29,216 nucleotides of DNA from a virus. Where the stretch lies: IMG/VR virus record IMGVR_UViG_3300006810_000267, positions 1 to 29,216 of that record; one strand, 5' to 3'. This document shows, piece after piece, positions 22,270-29,216 of the stretch. Positions within the stretch are counted from its first letter, which is position 1. Every line of letters begins with the position of its first letter. The notes below the pieces were generated by a model that saw only the letters and a program-made list of their open reading frames with translations, did no database searches and was not told the DNA's origin. The position numbers were made by a program, and so were the translations under genes.

Positions 22270-24180
22270 ATGGCTACCTATTTTAAGTACGCAGAACGCA
22301 ATGTAGATTCTCAGGTCAATTGGGCTGAGATTGGCAAGAACATGACGGATATGCTCCAAGAGGAGGGGCGCATTCGTCAGGAGAAAAAGGCGGCAATCGA
22401 CGAAGCGTCGAGGGAGTTTGGGAAGACCCTGTCGGATGCACCCACGGGTGATTTCGATGCGGGTAATACGTTCGCTCTGAACCACGCCAACAATGCTCAG
22501 GAACTTAGACTCATTCAGGACACCCTGTTGAAGTCGGGTCAGCTTAGTGTTCGTGACTACACCATCGCACGACAGAACATAAACGATGGCACGGGTCAAA
22601 TCTTTGACCTCGCAAAAGAATATCAGGCTGAGTACTCCGACAAGATGGCCCGTTGGGATGGTGATGAATCCTCATTCCGCGAGGTGTGGGAGATGGAGCA
22701 GGCCGAGGGACTGTCCAACTTAGCCAACGTAAACTCTTACATCAACCCAACAAATGGTGTCATCAGCATTGGGAAGATGGTCAAGGGGAAGGATGGTGTG
22801 ATGGTGATGAGTACGAATGAGAATGACTTCAGCACCGTATCTGACTTGAAGAGAAGGCTAAAGCAGAAGTACGACAGGTTTGATGTTGACGGGTATGCCG
22901 TGGAAGCAGCCGAGCAATTAGGGGAGGTTGTTGACACAACAGTGCTGCCGGGCGTAGAAGGTGGTATTGACCAAATCATAAAAAGAGTGGATGCCAAGAA
23001 GGGCGACTACACTGATGCGGAGAAAGAATTTGTTGCATCGTACAAAGATTATGAGGATGACAAGGTGGAGGCCGCCAAGGTCAACCCTAATGATGTAGCG
23101 TCTGTGCTTACCGATGCCAAAAGAAAAGCCCCTAATGGAAAAACGTACACCTTCACGTACAACAAGGGCGATGTGGAGAATGAGGATGGTACTCGCAAAG
23201 AGGATACAGACCATCTTGTTTTCATTGACCGCAGCGAGAATCCTGCAGGGACGGTGAAGGCCACGCCTGAGCAAGAGGGGGAGGTTGACGATTTAATTAG
23301 AACCAAGATTCGTGCTGCAATAGATGTGAAGAAGGAGACAAATGTTTCCCGCAGGGGCTACAAGCCAAGCGGGGCAGCATCGGGAGCAGCAAAAGAAAAG
23401 GCTCAGATTGACATCATGTCGAACATTGGCGCACTCTACTACGGTGACGACAACGAGGTGAATACTGCGCTGAGTGCGTTGCGAGGATTCAACTCCAATA
23501 TCGTCGAGACAGACCGTACGGGCGACGGAGGTGTTGTCATTACGTACGCTGACGGAACGAGCGAGACAATAAGCTTCAGGGATGCTAATGGTCAAGTGAT
23601 GAGCCAAAAGCAGTTCATTGAGGCTGCAGCCAACAAGCTATTGAGGGGCAACGAGCAAGGCTACGTGATTTCTGATTACGATGAGATTGCAAGACTTGGT
23701 AAGCTTGACCTCACCCGCGACTTTAATGAGGCATCTAAAGGCCATGACGAACTTCAGAAGCCAACGAAGATGCCTTTTGAAGAAACCTTTATGTCCCATG
23801 AGGGAGCGAAGCTTGACATGACTGCATTTAGAACAGGCAGTGGTATTAGTGAGACTGAAGAGAAGGCAATGGCCAATGAGGTTAGCACCTTCGTTAGTGG
23901 ACTTCCGGGAATGCAGGGAGCGACTGCGAGGGTATTTGGCTACGGAAGAGGTATCAAGGTCAAGGATGCTAAGGGCAACGTGATAGCGGAGATTGACTTG
24001 GAAGATGCTGATGTTAATGCACTCGAAAACTTCAAGCAGACAATACTCAACAAGGCATTTAGTGTCTATGACATATTGTTGCAAGGGAATGAAGAAGCCA
24101 AGGAGAAATACGTAGAGGATTACGGAAAGAGTAACACCACATCAGGCGGAGCCGGAAGCGCATCAGGAGCAGGATTATGA
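22270..24180 (+). CDS. Large internal (cargo) virion protein candidate
   Basis: 636 aa. It begins MATYFKYAERNVDSQVNWAE followed by IGKNMTDMLQEEGRIRQEKK, a start I recall as common to the second internal protein of marine Bacteroidota phages. The protein is helical and charged, with long Lys/Asp/Glu-rich spans and a mixed alpha/beta patch (GVVITYADGTSETISFRDAN). The C-terminus is a low-complexity Gly/Ser tail (SNTTSGGAGSASGAGL). There is no signal peptide or membrane segment. Lying between the glycine-rich protein and the giant multidomain protein, it fits a cargo protein packaged in the head and ejected with DNA. The stop overlaps the next start in ATGA. No enzymatic motif is visible. Confidence 0.6.
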   Translation: MATYFKYAERNVDSQVNWAEIGKNMTDMLQEEGRIRQEKKAAIDEASREFGKTLSDAPTGDFDAGNTFALNHANNAQELRLIQDTLLKSGQLSVRDYTIARQNINDGTGQIFDLAKEYQAEYSDKMARWDGDESSFREVWEMEQAEGLSNLANVNSYINPTNGVISIGKMVKGKDGVMVMSTNENDFSTVSDLKRRLKQKYDRFDVDGYAVEAAEQLGEVVDTTVLPGVEGGIDQIIKRVDAKKGDYTDAEKEFVASYKDYEDDKVEAAKVNPNDVASVLTDAKRKAPNGKTYTFTYNKGDVENEDGTRKEDTDHLVFIDRSENPAGTVKATPEQEGEVDDLIRTKIRAAIDVKKETNVSRRGYKPSGAASGAAKEKAQIDIMSNIGALYYGDDNEVNTALSALRGFNSNIVETDRTGDGGVVITYADGTSETISFRDANGQVMSQKQFIEAAANKLLRGNEQGYVISDYDEIARLGKLDLTRDFNEASKGHDELQKPTKMPFEETFMSHEGAKLDMTAFRTGSGISETEEKAMANEVSTFVSGLPGMQGATARVFGYGRGIKVKDAKGNVIAEIDLEDADVNALENFKQTILNKAFSVYDILLQGNEEAKEKYVEDYGKSNTTSGGAGSASGAGL

Positions 24181-27100
24181 ACGAACTGAATCAAGAGTAC
24201 TTAGACAAACTGTACAAGTTTATCGCCACCAACGACCCTGAGTGGAAGGAGAAAAATACTCCTGAAGCCTTTGCCGCTAAGTTGATGGACCAATCCTATC
24301 AGGCGAAGGTCTATGAGTACATAAACACCATAGACCCCACCTATAGCAGCAGTACCACCGTCACAGAATTTTTCGGAAAACTGCGAAAAAAAAAAGAAGG
24401 TACGGAATCGCCCTCGGCAGGTGGTTCATTGGTGTCTCAGAATGGTGAGGCCACTGCTCAACCTGTAAAGCCCCAAGAAAATCAGCCAACCGTAATGGTT
24501 GATGGGTATGAGGTCACCCCTCAAGACCGCAGGGCGACGGGCTACGTTGACCCCACTGATGAGATAGCAAGTCTTCAGTCTGCAATGCACACTGTCGCTC
24601 CCGGTGCTTACGGAGTCGGGGCTATTGGCAGGCCCATGTCTGACAATGAAAGAGAAAGACTCAAGCTTTTAAGGGCGCAACTGAAGGCGGACCAAGAGTT
24701 CACTCAGAAACAAATAGAGGCGGAGGCTCCCGCGCTTGAAGAAACTCAGCTTCGTGAGCAAGAGGTTCTTAAATCCAAGAACGAACAACTCGAAAAGGTA
24801 AGGGAACGCACCATCAATTACGGTGGGTTTACTGAGGCTATCAAAATATCGGATGCGATAATAAAACAAGGATACGAAGAAGAGGAGGCCGTCCCCTTGA
24901 TGAACCAAATTTTCGGAAAGTTTGGGTTCATGTTCAGGGAGATAGGTATGGGTGATTCAATGGAGGTGGTAGCCCCCAACGGTGCCACCACTGAGATTGA
25001 ACTCGACCCCAAGATAGCATCCCTGTTCCGTGGTATTAAGGAAGGTGCCACGCCACAAAACGCTTATGATGCGCTGAATGCTGAGGAGTCATTGAAACTC
25101 AAGAAGTTCGTGCAGAACAATGCCCTCACGTTGCCGTCCGAATCACACATGGATTTTGAGAGCCATCAGCAACACATGAAAGCGCAAAGGCTGAGGGATA
25201 AGTCACGCTTAAATGGTGATGGCACTGAGTCTACAGTCTTGATGGAATCGGCAGAGGTGGATGGGAAGTACGTGGCCTACCCCACACTCTTCCCAAAGAA
25301 CCCCGACCTTTACGGCAGAGACCCTAAGTGGTGGATGGAGTTGAGTGGTGATGAGGCTTATGAGGAAGCACTCAATCGAGGGGAGGTATTCTACTTTCCT
25401 ACTGACAAGGCTGCAGAAAGATTTGCTGAGGGAAGTTGGAAAGACTTCACCTCTGCAGATGCTGAGGCAGAACGATTTTACAGGGAAAGAGGGCAGTCCT
25501 ACACAGGGTACAAACAAGCCTTTGACCAATACGAGGAGGCCATGGAGGCCATCTCATTCATCGACAGGGCACCGCTTGAGTATGACAACCTCAATGATGA
25601 GGAGAAGGCCCTTTACTCAGACTACTACATAAACGGAAAGCGCAGGAACGACCTCGGTGAGATTAGGGAGAAGCTGACCAACATCAGCGATGAGTTGAGA
25701 CCATCTGTCAACGACTCTGAGATGCGCACAATCCGTGAGGACTTTGACTCCTATATGCAAAAGGAGTTCGCCAAAAAGACAAGCGAGGCGGTTCAGACAA
25801 ACCTTGTTGCAAGGGAGCAGGAGAATGACTTGCAGCGCGAGTCGCTGAGGTTGTTTGGCCTTACGCTGAATGAACTCAAAGACTTCGAGCCTACCGAGTC
25901 ATATCAGATACGGGCTAAGGACGCGCTACTTACAGGTCTCAAGGACGTGGAAGCGGTAAAGGATATAGCTTCGGGTGAGTATGAGGTGGCGGAGACGTTC
26001 TTTGATTCAAAGTTTGACAAGGCGGTACACGGAGAGTGGGTTGATGATTGGAGTTCAATAACCAACGAGTGGAACAAGGGCTTCGCAAGGGGTGAGGCTG
26101 CAGAGGCCATCCTCAAGGTGGCCTTGGGCATAACAGACCTTGATGACGAAGCGTCCCTTGAGGATACTGTCGAGGCAATCATAGGTAAACTTGGCGAGGC
26201 ACAGACAGGCAAGGAGGGCAGAACGTCCTACAGATTCCATCAGGCGCGGGGCTTCAAAGAAGTCTTCGACGTGCTGAAGGATGACCCTGCTCAGTTGGCT
26301 ATAGAGTTGGCCGCTCAGTCTATGTCTCAGATGCTGCCCTATGGGTGGAAGATGTTGTCCATAGGTATTGGTTCGGGAGCCGCTACAGGTGCGGCCATTG
26401 GTTCCGCAGGATTTGTCACAGGCCCCGGAGGTGTTGTGACCACGGGTGGAGGAGCATTGACCGGAGCAGGTTATGGTGCCCGTACTGCATTTTCAGGGGT
26501 TATGTTGGCGTTGGAATACACCAATGCGGTATTGGATGCGGTAAGTAATCAGGGCTATGAGGTCATGGACCCTCAAGAGTTGAAGGACGCTCTTCAGGAT
26601 GAGAATGTTTGGGACGAAGGCAGGGAGATTGGACTCAAGCGGGGTATCCCGATTGCTGCTATGGACTTCCTGTCCGCAGGTCTCGCGGGGCGTGTGTTCA
26701 AAGTTGGAAGCATAGCGAGTCGGGCGACCAAGATAGGTGCCCAAGTGGGTGAGCGCATGGTATATGACCCACTCGCGGAGGCCACGGGTGAATACTTGGC
26801 GCAGGTGACTGCGGGTCAAAGTGTTGACGGCAAAGAGATTTTTGCTGAAGCTTGGGGTGGTATCGGTAACAACGCTCCCTTCGCTGCATACAACACTATG
26901 CGCGATATAAAGAGCAGGAACAACGTCGAGTTGGCAAACAACCTGACCAACTTGAGATACATGGCCCGTGAGGTAGCCTCCGATGAAAGGATTTCATCTT
27001 GGGGCAACAAGATGGAGAAGTTGGGTAAGATTAGTGCCGAGCAGAACCAACGCATCCAAGAGAATGTGGGCCTGAGAAGAGATGCCAAGGAGTTGTTGGA

Positions 27101-29216
27101 CATAGGTCTGAATGGAGGACGTACTACCAAGGAGGTGCGCGGACGCGTCATGGAGTTGATGGCGGCAAAGGAGGAGTTGTCATCCACACCATCGAGGCGT
27201 GATGTGTTCTCCGACAAAATCAAACGCATCAACGAAGAACTTGCGGAGATTGCACAGACGGGTAAGCTAAGGAAGCCTGAAGCCCAAACCGTTCTTGCGG
27301 AGGCGGGAGTCTTGGGCATTGGTGAGCAGTCAACGCCAACGGACATCCGTCAGGGTGTAAAGAAGTACATGATTAACGGCAAGGCGTACACGAGGGCTGA
27401 GTTCCTGTCGCGCCTTGGTGAGATGAACAAGAGGGCCTTGATGAAGGCTAAGTTCAGAGTCTTCAATGATGAGGACACGCAAGAGAAACTTGAAAACAGA
27501 TTACAAAATGCCCTTTCAGTCAGAGAAGCAGCGCAAGTGGATGTGGGCCAACAAGCCCGAATTAGCGAGACGGTGGGAGAAAGACTATCCGTCGGAGAAG
27601 ACGGCACCGTCGAAGTCGAAGAGGTCGCAGAGGAGGCCGCAGAACCTGAGACCAAAGCGATAGAGACTACGGAGCCACTCGCTCTACCACCTGCAGTCAC
27701 TGCGCCCACCAAGAAGGACAAGGAGGCGTTTGAGCAGGACAAGCTTGAGGGTCCTCGACTACTTGGTATCCTGTCGGGCATCGCTGACAAGCAGAAGGAG
27801 GGGAAGAAGCTTACGCCATTCCAACAAAGTGTTGCCGACAAGTTCAAGGAGCAGTTGGATGAGGTAGTGTCTTCGAAGACACTCAAGGAGGAGAAGGAAG
27901 ACCTTCAGGAAATGCTTGGCCTACCACAGGGTCCGACCGAGACTACCACAGAGCAAGAGGTTGTTGCCACGTTTGGTGAGGAGAACACAGAGAGTGGCGT
28001 GTCCTTTGTCATTGAGGGCACAAAGGAAAATCCTCGGTATGTAAGGAAGTTCCAAAACCCTGACGGCACGGAAGGGACTTTCGAGTACTCCAATGAGAAA
28101 GGATTCAGACGCGCAATAAAGCGACTCAGGGACAAGGGTGTCACAGAAAGAGAGGTGGCCACTACTGAAGAAATTAGGTTGATGTCAGCAGAGGAGTACT
28201 TGGCCGCTATCGGTGTGCCTGAGTACACTGTGATGAACTCTCTAAGAGAACTTGCCATCGAAAGAGGAATGGGCATTGGAAGGGATGCAAAATTAGCCCA
28301 TGTGGTTGTAGATAAAGACAACAATTTACTTGGGGGTGCGGTCACTACTTTCGATGAAGAATCAGGAAAGTATTCTTTTGACATTGTTCTTGGTGAAGAC
28401 GTGTCAGCACAGGGCTATGGCTCGGCTTTGCTTAACAAAGTCATCAATATACCTGAAGAGATAAAGCAACAAAACCCGAATGCTTTTATAGAAGTTGAGG
28501 TGGTAAATCCTGTGGCGCAGCAAATGCTTGAAAGGAGAGGATTTGAGGTTATTGGGAAGCGCGGCAAGATTACTGATATGGCTCCTAAAAAGGGAGTTGA
28601 GCCTGTGGCTGAAGAAGCTGCACCTGTAGCTGAAGAGGCTGCACCGACACAAGAGCGGACTGATGTTCAGATTGACCTTGACAACAGGATAGCGGAAACG
28701 GAGCAGCAGATTCAAAACCTTGAGGAAAGACGGGAGACCCTGCGGCAGTCAAGGGAGGAGATGCTGCGAGAGGACGCGGAGTTTGACCCTGAAGGAATGA
28801 GGGCCAACGACAACGAGACAAGGCGGGTACGAGAAAAGCTTGAAGACCTCCAAGACAAGTTGGCCGCACAAAAAGCCAAGAAGGAATCCTTGGAGCGTCC
28901 CGCAGTAGAGGAGACTACAGAAGAGGAGGCTGCACCCCAAACGTCAGTTCTTCAGGAGGACATAAACCGACTTGAGAGCGACATCGACACTTACGAGAAT
29001 GAGATTGTGGATGCTCAAGACGAGATTGCGATTGAGCAGGGCAACACCAAGGAGGGCATAGCAGAGTTCAAGGAAAAAATAAAGAAGGCCAAGACCAAGG
29101 CGCAGAAGGAAGACCTCAAAGCTGAACTACAGGATTTCAAGGACGACCAAAAAGCCCTCATCGATGGCTACAAGGAGGACATCAAGTTGCTGAAGAAAGA
29201 CCTGAACACTGCGAAG
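24177..29216 (+). CDS. Giant multidomain virion protein with GNAT acetyltransferase domain (3' end outside window)
   Basis: The frame is open for 1680 codons and runs off the window. Order of regions: an N-terminal helical domain (1-70, LYKFIATNDPEWKEK, KVYEYINTIDPTY) of a kind seen in Bacteroidota-phage internal proteins; a linker with an A10 run; a coiled coil (about 155-215); a segment at 357-425 with VDGKYVAYPTLFP and SGDEAYEEALNRGEVFYFPT, recurrent in phage virion proteins; glycine-rich hydrophobic stretches at 716-790 and 821-875 (LSIGIGSGAATGAAIGSAGF) likely to meet membranes; then helices and a GNAT domain at about 1353-1468. Q1412-GYG-S-A1417 is the acetyl-CoA motif A, and VNPVAQQMLERRGFEVIG the motif B. 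An EEAAP linker and more coiled coil follow. The layout resembles polyvalent proteins that are co-ejected with DNA. Confidence 0.72.
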   Translation, partial: MNELNQEYLDKLYKFIATNDPEWKEKNTPEAFAAKLMDQSYQAKVYEYINTIDPTYSSSTTVTEFFGKLRKKKEGTESPSAGGSLVSQNGEATAQPVKPQENQPTVMVDGYEVTPQDRRATGYVDPTDEIASLQSAMHTVAPGAYGVGAIGRPMSDNERERLKLLRAQLKADQEFTQKQIEAEAPALEETQLREQEVLKSKNEQLEKVRERTINYGGFTEAIKISDAIIKQGYEEEEAVPLMNQIFGKFGFMFREIGMGDSMEVVAPNGATTEIELDPKIASLFRGIKEGATPQNAYDALNAEESLKLKKFVQNNALTLPSESHMDFESHQQHMKAQRLRDKSRLNGDGTESTVLMESAEVDGKYVAYPTLFPKNPDLYGRDPKWWMELSGDEAYEEALNRGEVFYFPTDKAAERFAEGSWKDFTSADAEAERFYRERGQSYTGYKQAFDQYEEAMEAISFIDRAPLEYDNLNDEEKALYSDYYINGKRRNDLGEIREKLTNISDELRPSVNDSEMRTIREDFDSYMQKEFAKKTSEAVQTNLVAREQENDLQRESLRLFGLTLNELKDFEPTESYQIRAKDALLTGLKDVEAVKDIASGEYEVAETFFDSKFDKAVHGEWVDDWSSITNEWNKGFARGEAAEAILKVALGITDLDDEASLEDTVEAIIGKLGEAQTGKEGRTSYRFHQARGFKEVFDVLKDDPAQLAIELAAQSMSQMLPYGWKMLSIGIGSGAATGAAIGSAGFVTGPGGVVTTGGGALTGAGYGARTAFSGVMLALEYTNAVLDAVSNQGYEVMDPQELKDALQDENVWDEGREIGLKRGIPIAAMDFLSAGLAGRVFKVGSIASRATKIGAQVGERMVYDPLAEATGEYLAQVTAGQSVDGKEIFAEAWGGIGNNAPFAAYNTMRDIKSRNNVELANNLTNLRYMAREVASDERISSWGNKMEKLGKISAEQNQRIQENVGLRRDAKELLDIGLNGGRTTKEVRGRVMELMAAKEELSSTPSRRDVFSDKIKRINEELAEIAQTGKLRKPEAQTVLAEAGVLGIGEQSTPTDIRQGVKKYMINGKAYTRAEFLSRLGEMNKRALMKAKFRVFNDEDTQEKLENRLQNALSVREAAQVDVGQQARISETVGERLSVGEDGTVEVEEVAEEAAEPETKAIETTEPLALPPAVTAPTKKDKEAFEQDKLEGPRLLGILSGIADKQKEGKKLTPFQQSVADKFKEQLDEVVSSKTLKEEKEDLQEMLGLPQGPTETTTEQEVVATFGEENTESGVSFVIEGTKENPRYVRKFQNPDGTEGTFEYSNEKGFRRAIKRLRDKGVTEREVATTEEIRLMSAEEYLAAIGVPEYTVMNSLRELAIERGMGIGRDAKLAHVVVDKDNNLLGGAVTTFDEESGKYSFDIVLGEDVSAQGYGSALLNKVINIPEEIKQQNPNAFIEVEVVNPVAQQMLERRGFEVIGKRGKITDMAPKKGVEPVAEEAAPVAEEAAPTQERTDVQIDLDNRIAETEQQIQNLEERRETLRQSREEMLREDAEFDPEGMRANDNETRRVREKLEDLQDKLAAQKAKKESLERPAVEETTEEEAAPQTSVLQEDINRLESDIDTYENEIVDAQDEIAIEQGNTKEGIAEFKEKIKKAKTKAQKEDLKAELQDFKDDQKALIDGYKEDIKLLKKDLNTAK
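24386..24395 (+). other. A10 homopolymer run, possible slippage site
   Basis: Ten A (in CGA AAA AAA AAA GAA) directly after the N-terminal domain of the giant protein, at codons 70-73. In frame it encodes RKKKE. One extra A would lead to a stop at 24446-24448 and one missing A to a stop at 24466-24468, giving short N-terminal products either way. Confidence 0.4.
27866..27883. repeat. Perfect 18-base palindrome with core GTGTCTT-NN-AAGACAC
   Basis: AGTGTCTTCGAAGACACT is fully self-complementary. It lies inside the giant protein gene, where it encodes VSSKTL in the reading frame. The core is shared with 3996 and 11153. Confidence 0.65.

Noticed and set aside
27466-27663. 65-aa + strand open frame rich in Lys/Arg/Trp
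   Set aside because: It lies wholly within the giant protein gene in another frame, and the giant frame is continuous on both sides.
25904-28384. Several long minus-strand open frames opposite the giant gene (up to 178 aa)
   Set aside because: They are Ser/Leu-rich mirror translations of the charged helical + strand protein, without promoter or coupling; typical shadows.
1-29216. Search for CRISPR arrays, transposase genes, integrase, attachment sites and complete tRNAs
   Set aside because: No regularly spaced repeats, no transposase or integrase motifs and no complete tRNA cloverleaf were seen on reading; the window is all structural and lysis genes.

Overview
The window is a continuous stretch of tailed-phage genome. 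Every supported gene is on the + strand and the genes are packed end to end, often with ATGA or TGATG overlaps. It most likely comes from a phage of a Bacteroidota host, probably marine or flavobacterial. Five of the few intergenic gaps carry the Bacteroidota -7 promoter element TAnnTTTG just before a gene, Shine-Dalgarno motifs are not evident, and the protein set resembles podovirus-type phages of this phylum. Sizes and order (TerL 750 aa, portal 811 aa, scaffold, HK97-fold capsid 494 aa, two ~310-aa connector-type proteins, a 1715-aa tail-end protein, then three internal or cargo-type proteins) fit crAss-like phages or related Bacteroidota podoviruses. Exact classification needs a TerL/portal/capsid phylogeny.

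Layout. 1-1802 is the end of an unknown gene followed by a lysis-type cassette: a one-TM coiled-coil protein, a secreted protein, a tiny basic protein, a T7-lysozyme-like zinc amidase and a two-TM holin-like protein. 1807-3809 starts with a promoter and holds small genes: a coiled-coil protein, a possible virion decoration or fibre protein, a 75-aa unknown, a possible GroES-fold protein and a small-terminase candidate. 3787-8471 is packaging (TerL, portal). 8491-11145 is a promoter, scaffold, major capsid protein and a strong terminator. 11153-11983 is a separately punctuated unit: palindrome, promoter, a 246-aa unknown, terminator. 11987-20878 is the connector/tail operon. 20885 to the end starts with another promoter and encodes a cupin-fold protein, a glycine-rich internal protein, a 636-aa cargo-type protein and a giant multidomain protein that runs off the window.

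How the genes work together. TerL and portal package DNA into a shell built by scaffold and capsid protein. The connector proteins and the 1715-aa protein close the head and form the short tail. The last three proteins are probably carried in the virion and released into the host. The giant one has a glycine-rich, membrane-active-looking middle and a GNAT acetyltransferase domain, a layout like the polyvalent proteins of phages. Amidase and holin release progeny.

The least expected signals are a family of near-identical palindromes (core GTCTT-NN-AAGAC) at four places, one directly upstream of a promoter; the GNAT domain in a probable ejected protein; a tandemly duplicated cysteine-rich module at the end of the tail protein; and a possible phage GroES-like protein before the terminase. 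Product names rest on motif reading and family memory, not on database searches.
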